Source: Alphaproteobacteria bacterium UBA2966
GTDB taxonomy: Bacteria > Pseudomonadota > Alphaproteobacteria > UBA2966
Reading direction: 5' to 3'
Length of the DNA stretch: 25,311 nt
Assembly (NCBI GenBank): GCA_002348365.1
Contig: DEBC01000040.1
Span: 12,791 to 38,101, forward strand
Shown piece by piece: positions 1 through 7,243 of the stretch (its first letter is position 1; each line of letters begins with the position of its first letter). The position numbers were made by a program, and so were the translations under genes. The notes beneath the pieces were generated by a model. That model did no database searches. It saw only the letters and a program-made list of their open reading frames with translations, and was not told where the DNA came from.

Positions 1-53
1 ACGCTTGCGCCGCGCACCTCGATCAGTGCTTCCGTTGGTAATTCGTGGCGCAT
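1..53 (-). CDS. znuC: Zinc ABC transporter ATP-binding protein ZnuC, N-terminal fragment (runs off window)
   Basis: Only the first 17 codons are inside the window. The minus strand starts with ATG at 53-51 and reads MRHELPTEALIEVRGAS, the usual opening of an ABC ATPase, where a short tail leads into an L-I-E-V-R-G first strand. The start codon follows the zur stop codon with a single base between them (TGA-T-ATG), so the two are almost certainly translationally coupled. A zur-znuC(-znuB) operon divergent from znuA is a common alphaproteobacterial arrangement, and this drives the ZnuC call. The Walker motifs lie outside the window, so the identity is inferred from context and the short N-terminus only. 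Confidence 0.6.
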   Translation of the reverse strand, partial: MRHELPTEALIEVRGAS

Positions 54-54
54 A

Positions 55-555
55 TCAGGCCGGTGCATGTTCGCGGCATTCACCGCATAGACCGGTTACT
101 TCGATGGTCTGCTGACTGATACGGAAACCAAGGCCATCGGCCTTCTCGCTTATGATTTGGCTGATTGCAGGGTCTTCCAGTTCCGCAACGCGATTGCAGT
201 TGCCGCAGATCAGGAACTGCGCGCTGTGCGCATGCTTGGGCTCGCCGCAACCGACGTAGGCGTTAAGCGATTCAATACGGTGGACGAACCCGTTCTCCAG
301 CAGAAACTCAAGCGCCCGGTAGACTGTGGGCGGATCGGCTCGGCGTCCATCACTCCTCAGAGCATCCAGGAGATCGTAGGCGCCGACAGGCATGTGCTGT
401 TGCCATACTAGTTCGAGAACTCGCTGCCGCAGCGGTGTCAGGCGTAGACCTCGCTCGCGGCACACTGTCGATGCGGTCGCCAGCGCTGTGTCAATGCACG
501 CTTCGTGGTTGTGACCGTCTGGTTTGAAATCGCTGAGAACATTTTTCTCTGACAC
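55..555 (-). CDS. zur: Zinc uptake regulator Zur, Fur family
   Basis: This is a Fur-family zinc-sensing repressor; with zinc bound it blocks zinc-uptake genes. The N-terminal winged helix contains the Fur-like segment LRLTPLRQRVLELVW and the recognition-helix region PPTVYRALEFLLENGFVHRIE. The dimerisation domain carries KHAHSAQFLIC and the two structural-zinc pairs CGNC and, near the C-terminus, CGEC. The reading frame is open up to a TTG at 594, but GTG at 555-553 has a GGAG Shine-Dalgarno seven bases upstream and is preferred, giving 166 residues. The gene lies directly upstream of a znuC start, is divergent from znuA, and shares with it a palindromic operator at 627-641, so it probably represses itself too. 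The zinc (rather than iron) assignment rests on these neighbours. Confidence 0.9.
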   Translation of the reverse strand: MSEKNVLSDFKPDGHNHEACIDTALATASTVCRERGLRLTPLRQRVLELVWQQHMPVGAYDLLDALRSDGRRADPPTVYRALEFLLENGFVHRIESLNAYVGCGEPKHAHSAQFLICGNCNRVAELEDPAISQIISEKADGLGFRISQQTIEVTGLCGECREHAPA

Positions 556-626
556 GAGCTTACTCCACGTGCGGGGGCGGATTGACTGATCCAAGTTTTA
601 CGTTATATCGTCCGTCGTTTCGCTGA

Positions 627-641
627 TGTTATACTATAACA
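627..641. promoter_or_regulatory. Zur box between zur and znuA
   Basis: TGTTATACTATAACA is a perfect 7-1-7 palindrome in the zur/znuA divergent region. It matches the known alphaproteobacterial Zur-box pattern, TGTTATA-N-TATAACA. It overlaps a TATACT -10-like hexamer at 630-635, so a bound repressor would block RNA polymerase. It lies 21 bases before the preferred znuA GTG. Confidence 0.85.
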
Positions 642-661
642 ACAAGGTGTGGAGAGGACCA

Positions 662-1753
662 GTGGGATCGATCGTGAGACTTCGCAAAATGTTTGGAGAG
701 CGTGTATTTGTTGTCCTGTTGCTTGCCGGCATTGCCGTTGCGAATCCGGTGATGGCGGACGCCCCCAACGTAGTCGTGTCGATCAAACCGATTCATTCGT
801 TGGTTGCCAGTGTCATGAAGGGTGTTGGAACGCCGCATCTGTTGTTGCAGGGTTCGGCGTCTCCGCACACGTACTCCCTGCGTCCTTCGGGTGCGCGCGC
901 ACTTGAGCAAGCCGACGTCGTTTTTTGGGTCGGCGAAGTGATCGAACATTTTCTGATCAAGTCACTTCCTTCCGTGGCCACAACGGCACAGATCGTCGAA
1001 CTGATGGAGGAAGGGAACATCCGCGTCCTCCCAGCGCGAGCAGGCGGTACATGGGAAGCACATGCTCACAAGGAAGACAAGCATGACGCTCATGGCCATG
1101 ACAAACACGGGCATGCTGATCACACGGACGAGCATCGTGACGGCCACAAAGAGGCACATGCTCACAATGACGAACATGCCGAGGATAAGCACGGCCATGA
1201 CAAACACGCGCATGATGAGCACGCGCCCGAGCAGCTTGATGGCCATATCTGGCTCGATCCGCGCAATGGGGCCGCTATCGTAGAAGTGGCCGCGCGGGTA
1301 CTTTCAACGGCTGATCCTGCAAATGCGGTGAATTATCACAAGAATGCGGACGATCTGTTGGCTCGGCTATCAATGCTTGAGAAAGAAATTGCCACGATGG
1401 TCGCACCAGTAAAGCGGGTGCCCTATGTCGTCTTTCACGACGCCTATCAATATCTCGAGAGGCGTTTCGGTCTGAATGCCATCGGATCGATATCCGTACA
1501 CACCGGCCGCGCGCCGAGCGCGAAACGCCTGTACGAACTGCGCAGTAAGATTGTTGAGCTCGGTGCAAATTGTGTCTTCAGCGAACCCCAGTTCGAAAGC
1601 AAGCTCGTCGGGACAGTTGTTGAAGGAACTGAGGCCCATTCTGGTATCCTGGATCCGCTGGGTGCGGATCTTCCGCCGGGAGATGACGCCTATTTCAGAC
1701 TGATGCGGCAGTTCGCCGACTCACTCACCACTTGCCTCGGGCAGCAGTCCTGA
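662..1753 (+). CDS. znuA: Zinc ABC transporter periplasmic binding protein ZnuA
   Basis: This is the cluster 9 (metal) solute-binding protein that captures Zn2+ in the periplasm for ZnuBC. A signal peptide (VFVVLLLAGIAVANPVMADA) is followed by the conserved ligand contexts IKPIHSLVASVM, GHIWLDP and FHDAY and a C-terminal metal-site region near SEPQFES. Between them, at about residues 130-185, is the acidic, His-rich mobile loop typical of ZnuA, here unusually long with about 18 histidines. The frame is open from 626, but that ATG lies inside the Zur box. GTG at 662 has GGAGAGGA just upstream and keeps the signal peptide intact, giving 363 residues. A small inverted repeat (TGATCG-ACAC-CGATCA, 1751-1766) covers the stop codon. 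Regulation by Zur is inferred from the operator. Confidence 0.93.
   Translation: MGSIVRLRKMFGERVFVVLLLAGIAVANPVMADAPNVVVSIKPIHSLVASVMKGVGTPHLLLQGSASPHTYSLRPSGARALEQADVVFWVGEVIEHFLIKSLPSVATTAQIVELMEEGNIRVLPARAGGTWEAHAHKEDKHDAHGHDKHGHADHTDEHRDGHKEAHAHNDEHAEDKHGHDKHAHDEHAPEQLDGHIWLDPRNGAAIVEVAARVLSTADPANAVNYHKNADDLLARLSMLEKEIATMVAPVKRVPYVVFHDAYQYLERRFGLNAIGSISVHTGRAPSAKRLYELRSKIVELGANCVFSEPQFESKLVGTVVEGTEAHSGILDPLGADLPPGDDAYFRLMRQFADSLTTCLGQQS
1058..1208 (+). repeat. Imperfect tandem duplication encoding the ZnuA His-rich loop
   Basis: Two short exact repeats recur at nearly the same spacing. GCACATGCTCACAA is at 1058-1071 and 1154-1167 (offset 96). GGCCATGACAAACACG is at 1094-1109 and 1193-1208 (offset 99). 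The encoded blocks both start EAHAH and both contain HGHDKH. This suggests the loop grew by in-frame duplication of a unit of about 97 bp. Confidence 0.6.
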
Positions 1754-1822
1754 TCGACACCGATCATCGACCCTGATTCTATTTAGCGATCTTGACTAGT
1801 AGCCATTCAAATAAGTCAGTGT

Positions 1823-1837
1823 TGTTATGTTATGACA
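1823..1837. promoter_or_regulatory. Second, degenerate Zur-box-like palindrome
   Basis: TGTTATGTTATGACA matches the 627-641 operator at 12 of 15 positions, and its two arms pair at 5 of 7 positions. It lies 39 bases before the preferred ATG of the barrel gene, where an operator is expected. The weaker symmetry could mean lower affinity. The assignment is by similarity to the first box. Confidence 0.6.
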
Positions 1838-1876
1838 TCACTAATCGAAAACCATAGCCGCCGGGAGGGGCTGGAA

Positions 1877-3364
1877 ATGCGCGGAAGTATTACTGGATTC
1901 ATCTCCGTTTCATTGGGGTTGATGCTGACGGTTTCTGTATCAACAACGGTTCTTGCGGACGATTTTGAAAAGCGGTTCAAGTTACTGGAATCCACGATCC
2001 AGGATTTGCTGAAGCGCGATGAGGAAAAGGATCGGATCATCGCGGAACTCCGTGATCGCATATCGGATCTGAACGCCGGCCGACGGATACCTGAAGGCGA
2101 CGAGCAACGGCAGCACGATCACCATGAGCATGACCACCAGGACCGCGCCGGAGGCGACGCGCACGAAGGGCACGGCGAAGCCCAGCATGCTCATCATGAA
2201 GGGCCTGATATTTTCTCTCTTGAGCTAGATGGTGGCTCCGTCCTGCGGCTCAGGGGATTGGGCGTGGATACGGCATTGTCGGCAGGCTACTCCTCTGCCA
2301 CCGACGCTCAATTAAACAACTTGCAGGGTGGCGGTCACGACCCAAGCCAGAACGGATTTACGTTGCGGACGGTCGACCTTTCCATCATCGGGGCTCTGGA
2401 TCCGTATTTCGACGCGGAAACCCACATCGCGCTGTTTCTCGATGATGAAGGTGAAACGAGACTTGAGCTGGAGGAGGCATTCCTAACGACGAAGAATCTT
2501 GATGCGTTTGACATTAAGATGGGCCACTACCATACGGAGTTCGGATACTTTAACACTCTCCACCTGCACGACTGGGATTGGGTGGACCAACCCATTGTTC
2601 TCTCAAGGTTCTTCGGCGGAGACGGCATGCGCCAGATTGGTGCACGTGCTGGCTTTACCTTGTCGCCCGACACGCGCTTGCTGATCGGAGCCCAGAACGC
2701 GAAAGGCGAAACCATGCGCAGCTTCATCGCCAACGATGAGGTGTTTGAGGAAGCGCCAATTGGAGGACGTTCCGCCAATGCAAATGAAATCGACAACTTG
2801 GCGGAGCTGGTGTACGCGGCACGCCTTTCCCATGGTGCGAATTTCGGTAGTGGGCAGCAGTGGATGTTCGGCATCTCGGGAGCGTTCGGGCCCAATGCCA
2901 CGGGCAACGACGCTCAGACGAGAATATTCGGTGCCGATGTGTCGTCACAGATCTCTCTCAGAGGGGACCGGTACATGCTTTGGGTGATGGAAGGCATGTA
3001 CCGGTACTACGAAGCGGTTGTCGACGCCAACAACAGTTTGGCCGCAGACGATCTCGAAGACTGGGGTCTGTATTCGCAGCTCCTGTACGGGCTCAGCTCC
3101 GAATGGGCGTTGGGGTTACGGTACGAATTCGCGACAGGTTCGGGCGAAAGCGTAGGGAACTTCGCGAATCGGGAGGCGGATCCATTCCGTACCGATCGCT
3201 CTCGGGTGTCCCCGCTCGCGCAATGGCAGTTCGCGCCCAGTGCGAAGCTGCGCCTTCAGTACAACCATGACGATTCCGACGACCTGGCTGATGACGATGT
3301 GCATTCCGTATGGCTTGATCTGTCCTGGTCAATTGGGGCGGGTAATAGCGGGGATGATCACTGA
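1877..3364 (+). CDS. Zur-linked outer-membrane porin-like barrel protein with coiled coil and His-rich segment
   Basis: The predicted role is outer-membrane passage or binding of zinc. A signal peptide ends near TTVLADD. Next comes a charged heptad-like coiled coil of about 40 residues (FEKRFKLLESTIQDLLKRDE onward), then a stretch with about ten histidines (DHHEHDHQD, HAHHEG), then about 380 residues of alternating beta-strand pattern with short turns, aromatic girdle residues and a C-terminal VWLDLSWSIGAG strand. An N-terminal coiled coil plus barrel resembles trimeric porins such as the OprO/OprP group. There is no TonB box or plug domain, so it is not a ZnuD-type receptor. The frame is open from 1832, but ATG at 1877 has a strong GGGAGGGG ribosome site six bases upstream and gives a proper signal peptide (495 residues). 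The substrate is inferred from the histidines, the znuA neighbour and the upstream Zur-like box. Confidence 0.7.
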   Translation: MRGSITGFISVSLGLMLTVSVSTTVLADDFEKRFKLLESTIQDLLKRDEEKDRIIAELRDRISDLNAGRRIPEGDEQRQHDHHEHDHQDRAGGDAHEGHGEAQHAHHEGPDIFSLELDGGSVLRLRGLGVDTALSAGYSSATDAQLNNLQGGGHDPSQNGFTLRTVDLSIIGALDPYFDAETHIALFLDDEGETRLELEEAFLTTKNLDAFDIKMGHYHTEFGYFNTLHLHDWDWVDQPIVLSRFFGGDGMRQIGARAGFTLSPDTRLLIGAQNAKGETMRSFIANDEVFEEAPIGGRSANANEIDNLAELVYAARLSHGANFGSGQQWMFGISGAFGPNATGNDAQTRIFGADVSSQISLRGDRYMLWVMEGMYRYYEAVVDANNSLAADDLEDWGLYSQLLYGLSSEWALGLRYEFATGSGESVGNFANREADPFRTDRSRVSPLAQWQFAPSAKLRLQYNHDDSDDLADDDVHSVWLDLSWSIGAGNSGDDH

Positions 3365-3702
3365 GGAGGGGCAGATCACATCAGCGCCTTGGCGAGTATT
3401 CTTAGAGCCGGGCGCTGGGTGCATTGGCAGGAACACACGATCCCACGGGAGCGGCTATCGCCTCCGGCGAGGGGCTTGTTTTGAGATGATGTCGGCCATG
3501 TCCGTGGCGCTCGTGGGTCGTCTGAGTGCGGTGGAGTCTCAGGAATAGAGATCACGAGTTCGACATCGGCAGCGCTCGCCGAAGCTCGGCGCGCTTGCAC
3601 GCGCGTTTGGAATTCGTGATAAGTTTATGGTAGCTGGTGGGGGCTTCTGACGGATGAAGGCTGCTTCCGCCTTACTGACATCGTAATTTGAAGGGGTAGG
3701 GA
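3365..3702. other. 338-base gene-free stretch
   Basis: I see no convincing gene here. Open frames exist on both strands but have no recognisable protein pattern or ribosome site. The only structure I can point to is the nested inverted repeat at 3551-3620. An AAGGGG ribosome site for the following SDR lies near the 3' end of the stretch. Confidence 0.5.
3551..3620. repeat. Nested inverted repeat (possible structured RNA or element remnant)
   Basis: Outer arms ATCACGAGTTC (3551-3561) and GAATTCGTGAT (3610-3620) are complementary at 10 of 11 positions. Inside them is a perfect hairpin, CGCCGA-AGC-TCGGCG (3577-3591). No T-tract follows, so it is not a standard terminator. It could be a decayed palindromic element or part of a folded transcript. 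Confidence 0.4.
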
Positions 3703-4461
3703 ATGGATCTGCAACTGAAGGATCAAACGTGTCTCGTTACAGGGGCAAGTGTTGGAATCGGACACGGAGTCGCGAAAATGCTGGCATCCGAGGGTGCCAG
3801 GGTTGCCATCACAGCGAGACGCGAGAACCTGCTGAACGAATTGGCGGATGAGATCGCCGGCACGGGCGCCGAACGTCCCGTAGTCATCCCCGTGGATGTC
3901 AATTCGGCGGACGCTCCGGATGTCATCAAGAAGGCTGTGGATGATGCCTTCGGTCATCTCGATGTCCTGGTCAACAATGTCGGCGCGGCTGCGGCGTCAC
4001 CGATGGATGCCCCCGACGAAGTTTGGGACAATCTCTTCGACCTCAACTTCAAGCCGACCCGTCGATTGACTAGTGCTTTCCTGCCCGGAATGCTGGAGCG
4101 CAAGTACGGACGGATCGTCAATCTGACGGGAACGCAGGAGCCGCCTGCCGCGAGCGCTTCCACCGCTGCCAAGGCGGCGATTCAGGCCTGGTCAAAGGGT
4201 TTGTCCAATCAGGTGGGCGCCGATGGCATCACATCCAATTGCGTCTGTCCGGGCCGGATCATGAGTGAGCAGGTCACCGAGCGCCTCTATCCTACCGAGG
4301 AAAGCCGCCAGCAGTTCGCTGACGCCAATATTCCCGCCGGCTATTTCGGTGATCCGGAAGACATCGCCTGCATGATCGTTTTCCTGTGTTCACCCATTGC
4401 CCGCTATGTCACGGGCACGGTTATCGAGGTCGATGGCGGCATGAAACGGTACTCGCATTGA
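3703..4461 (+). CDS. Short-chain dehydrogenase/reductase-like protein, atypical active site
   Basis: This is a Rossmann-fold SDR of 252 residues, the usual length for a classical SDR. The cofactor motif GASVGIGHG lies near residue 15, the NNVG motif is present, and the C-terminus has the normal GDPEDIACMIVFLCSP and VDGGMKR ending. The catalytic YxxxK motif is not intact: the segment reads ASTAAKAAI, so Ser stands where Tyr is expected while the Lys is kept, and the usual catalytic Ser position reads VNLTG. Either the protein belongs to an SDR subfamily with a different mechanism or it is not a reductase. A GAAGGGGTAGGGA ribosome site precedes the ATG. It stands alone between the gene-free stretch and emrAB, and its substrate is unknown. 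Confidence 0.85.
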   Translation: MDLQLKDQTCLVTGASVGIGHGVAKMLASEGARVAITARRENLLNELADEIAGTGAERPVVIPVDVNSADAPDVIKKAVDDAFGHLDVLVNNVGAAAASPMDAPDEVWDNLFDLNFKPTRRLTSAFLPGMLERKYGRIVNLTGTQEPPAASASTAAKAAIQAWSKGLSNQVGADGITSNCVCPGRIMSEQVTERLYPTEESRQQFADANIPAGYFGDPEDIACMIVFLCSPIARYVTGTVIEVDGGMKRYSH

Positions 4462-4544
4462 TTTCTCGAAATGCGCGTCGCGAGCGAATGAATCGTGTAT
4501 AGAAGAGGTCAACAACGCTTTGAACGCTAGATTGCAAGAACATC

Positions 4545-5642
4545 GTGACTGACGAACAACAACAATCGCCACCACCGAGACGGCGTCGGGGCCAGGGATT
4601 TATCCGGCTGCTGCTGCTGTTGATTGTGCCCGTGGCTGCGGCGATCGGTGGCCTTTCCTGGTACGCCCAGGGAGGTCGCTATGTCACGACGGAGAATGCT
4701 TACGTCAAGTCTAACATGATCGCCATCGCGCCCAATATTTCGGGACGCGTGATCAACGTGAAGGTCGATGACAACCAGTCCGTCGGCGCGGGAGATGTCC
4801 TCTTCCAGATCGATCCCGAACCGCTGCACATCGCGATCAACCGCGCCGAGGCGCGAATTCTTTCAGTGCGCAACGAGATCGAATCGAAACGGGCCGAATA
4901 CGCACAGATTGAAGCGGAAATCGACGAAGTGCTCGAGCGGCAGAAATTTTTGCAGCGACAATACGAGCGTCAACAACAGCTGCAAAAACGTGGTGTCGCG
5001 ACGGCCGTGCGTCTTGACGAAGCCGAGAATCAGCTGGCCACCTCACAGCAAACCGTCCGTGCGCTGCGCCAGAAGATACGCCGGGTGGTGGCGGATCTGG
5101 GCGGCGACCCTTTGACTCCGGTGGAGCAGCATCCCGACTATCTGGAAGCGGAGGCGGAGCGTGATCAGGTCAAGCTGATGCTCAGCTACTCCACGGTCTC
5201 CGCCCCGACCAACGGGATCGTCAGCCGCATGCAGTTGCAACCCGGCGAATGGGTTGAGGACGGTGAACCTGTGTTCAGCGTCATCGAGAGCCGAAACCAC
5301 TGGATCGAAGCCAATTTGAAGGAAACGCAGCTCACGCATGTGGTGGTGGGCCAGAGGGTGACGGTAGAAGTGGATGCCTATCCGGACGTCATGTGGGATG
5401 GACGCGTCGACTCGATCAGTGCGGCGACAGGCGCGGAATTCTCGATTCTGCCGCCCCAGAATGCCACCGGTAACTGGGTCAAGGTCGTGCAGAGGCTGCC
5501 GATCCGGATCGTCGTGTCGCCGAGCGGCGACAAGCCTCCCTTGCGGGCTGGCATGACGGTGACGGTTGCCATCGACACGGAACGTGAGCGCGAGATGCTG
5601 AGCCGCGTGCGAGAGGCATGGGAGTCGATTAGAGGCGGCTAG
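4545..5642 (+). CDS. emrA: HlyD/EmrA-type membrane fusion protein of an efflux pump
   Basis: This is the periplasmic adaptor subunit of a tripartite drug-efflux system. A Pro/Arg-rich cytoplasmic tail of about 18 residues precedes one membrane helix (about residues 19-40). Next come a first lipoyl half-motif (IAPNISGRVINVKVDDNQSV), a long alpha-hairpin rich in Glu, Gln and Arg (about 95-180), the second lipoyl half (YSTVSAPTNGIVSRM) and a beta-barrel domain (WIEANLKETQL). The length, 365 residues, is normal for EmrA. The start is GTG with only a weak upstream purine stretch. The stop codon overlaps the GTG of the next gene by one base (TAGTG), showing translational coupling with the transporter. 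The symbol is by family; the transported compound is unknown. Confidence 0.88.
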   Translation: MTDEQQQSPPPRRRRGQGFIRLLLLLIVPVAAAIGGLSWYAQGGRYVTTENAYVKSNMIAIAPNISGRVINVKVDDNQSVGAGDVLFQIDPEPLHIAINRAEARILSVRNEIESKRAEYAQIEAEIDEVLERQKFLQRQYERQQQLQKRGVATAVRLDEAENQLATSQQTVRALRQKIRRVVADLGGDPLTPVEQHPDYLEAEAERDQVKLMLSYSTVSAPTNGIVSRMQLQPGEWVEDGEPVFSVIESRNHWIEANLKETQLTHVVVGQRVTVEVDAYPDVMWDGRVDSISAATGAEFSILPPQNATGNWVKVVQRLPIRIVVSPSGDKPPLRAGMTVTVAIDTEREREMLSRVREAWESIRGG

Positions 5643-7162
5643 TGGCAACGCCTGACGCTGCGGAGGCTCACACTTCCTTCGAACGCGCACTGATCCTGAC
5701 GATCGTCGTTTTTGCTGGCGCCGTATACGCCAGCACGCAAACGATCATTCTCGTTTCTCTGCCTCAGATGCAGGGCGACCTGTCTGCCAGCATCGACCAG
5801 ATCTCCTGGGTCGTCACCGGTAACATCGTCGCCTCGGCAATCGGCATACCGCCGACAGCATGGTTGTCGGCCCGGTTCGGGCGTAAACGCCTGTTTCTGT
5901 TCTGCATCGGTCTGTTTATCGCGTCGTGTCTACTCCTCAGCATCTCGACAACCCTTGAGGAAGTCGTGTTGTGGCGCATCATGCAGGGGCTGTCCGGTGC
6001 ACCTCTGATTGCCATCACCCAGGCGATCGCGCTCGACATATATCCCCGTGAGCGCCAAGGCATGGCCATGGCGGTATGGTCGGTGGGCCTGATCGTCGGC
6101 CCGGTCGCGGCGCCCACGGTGGGTGGCTACCTCACGGAAATCGGCGATTGGCGCCTGGTATTCCTGGCCATGGTGCCTCTCGCTGTATTCTCGTTCTTCG
6201 CGAGTCTGGCCTACGTGCCGGAATGGCCGGCAGAGCGGGGTTTGCGGTTCGACTGGTTCGGCTTTGTCGCGGTGACCTTGGGCATCGGGGCGGCACAGTT
6301 CACCATCGACCAGGGCCAACGTCTCGATTGGTTCGAGTCGACGGAGATCGTTCTGCTGACGGTAGTCGCCGGGTTCGGGCTCTACATCTTCGTCGCCCAC
6401 ATCCTGACGGCTCGAAATCCGTTTCTCGATCCAGGGATATTCAAAGACCGAAACTTCTCTGTCGGGCTGATCACGATGTTCTTCTACAGCCCGCTCATTT
6501 ACATCCCGATGGTTCTGATGCCGAACATGCTCGAGGATCTTCGGGATTTCCCGGCATTGACCATCGGTTTGCTGTTATTGCCCCGCGGTCTGGGCCAGAT
6601 CGTCGGCCTCTCGCTTGCCGGGCGCATTGTGGGAAAGGTGGACTGTCGGAAACTGCTCGTTGCCAGCTTGATCCTGCAGGCCTTCACGACCTGGGCCATG
6701 TCCCAGTGGGATCTTGGTATCGGTATCTGGGATATCGTCTGGCCCAATGTGCTGCAGGGCATCGCCATGGGGTTCATCTTCATGTCGATCATTACGATCA
6801 CATACTCCACCCTCGCCCAGGAACGGCGCACGGAAGCGGCTGCGTTGTTCTCGCTGGTCCGGAATTTCGGGACCTCCGTGGGTATATCCGCGGCCGTGAC
6901 ATTGTTTGTACGCTTTGCCACCGAAAGCCGGGCCACACTCACCGAGAACGCGGAGCCCTTCAACAAACTGTTCCAGTTGCCGGAAAATCTCAGTTTCTGG
7001 GACCTTCAGAGCCTGGCCAGCGTTGCGACGCTTGATTCACAGATCGCCCGTCACGCGCAGATGGTCGGCTACGCCAACGACTTCTTCGTGATGACGGTGT
7101 GGGCACTCGCGTTGATCCCGTTGGCCCTGCTCGCGCGCAACTCGCTGGTCGGGCCGCGCTGA
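5642..7162 (+). CDS. emrB: DHA2-family MFS drug:H+ antiporter, EmrB-like
   Basis: This is an inner-membrane proton-driven exporter that works with the preceding EmrA adaptor. Its 506 residues carry about 14 hydrophobic segments. The MFS loop motif WLSARFGRKRLFL lies after the second helix, and the antiporter motif C region reads GLIVGPVAAPTVGGYL. The start is GTG overlapping the emrA stop codon. A strong hairpin between convergent genes (7176-7209) follows the stop. Neither a third outer-membrane component nor a dedicated regulator is adjacent, so it probably uses a TolC-like channel encoded elsewhere. Confidence 0.9.
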   Translation: MATPDAAEAHTSFERALILTIVVFAGAVYASTQTIILVSLPQMQGDLSASIDQISWVVTGNIVASAIGIPPTAWLSARFGRKRLFLFCIGLFIASCLLLSISTTLEEVVLWRIMQGLSGAPLIAITQAIALDIYPRERQGMAMAVWSVGLIVGPVAAPTVGGYLTEIGDWRLVFLAMVPLAVFSFFASLAYVPEWPAERGLRFDWFGFVAVTLGIGAAQFTIDQGQRLDWFESTEIVLLTVVAGFGLYIFVAHILTARNPFLDPGIFKDRNFSVGLITMFFYSPLIYIPMVLMPNMLEDLRDFPALTIGLLLLPRGLGQIVGLSLAGRIVGKVDCRKLLVASLILQAFTTWAMSQWDLGIGIWDIVWPNVLQGIAMGFIFMSIITITYSTLAQERRTEAAALFSLVRNFGTSVGISAAVTLFVRFATESRATLTENAEPFNKLFQLPENLSFWDLQSLASVATLDSQIARHAQMVGYANDFFVMTVWALALIPLALLARNSLVGPR

Positions 7163-7175
7163 ACTGGTTGGAAAA

Positions 7176-7209
7176 CGGGGCGACCCGTCCATGAGACGGA
7201 GCCGCCCCG
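7176..7209 (-). terminator. Hairpin terminator between convergent emrB and the binding-protein pseudogene
   Basis: Arms CGGGGCG (7176-7182) and CGCCCCG (7203-7209) pair perfectly, and an inner CCGTC/GACGG stem (7185-7189 with 7195-7199) extends the hairpin. Read on the minus strand the stem is followed by TTTT, as in an intrinsic terminator. On the plus strand no T-tract follows, so it may work poorly for emrB. Confidence 0.65.
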
Positions 7210-7243
7210 ATAATCGCCAGGCTCGGAGAGCCGCAGGCCTCTA

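Noticed and set aside
957..1283. Several His-, Met- or Thr-rich open frames on both strands
   Set aside because: They are shadows of the repetitive znuA His-loop codons and have no ribosome sites.
1751..1766. Hairpin at the znuA stop as a terminator
   Set aside because: The stem is only six weak pairs and no T-tract follows.
6076..7035. 319-codon open frame inside emrB
   Set aside because: It has Arg/His/Pro-rich composition typical of an out-of-frame GC-rich shadow, while emrB shows clear MFS motifs.
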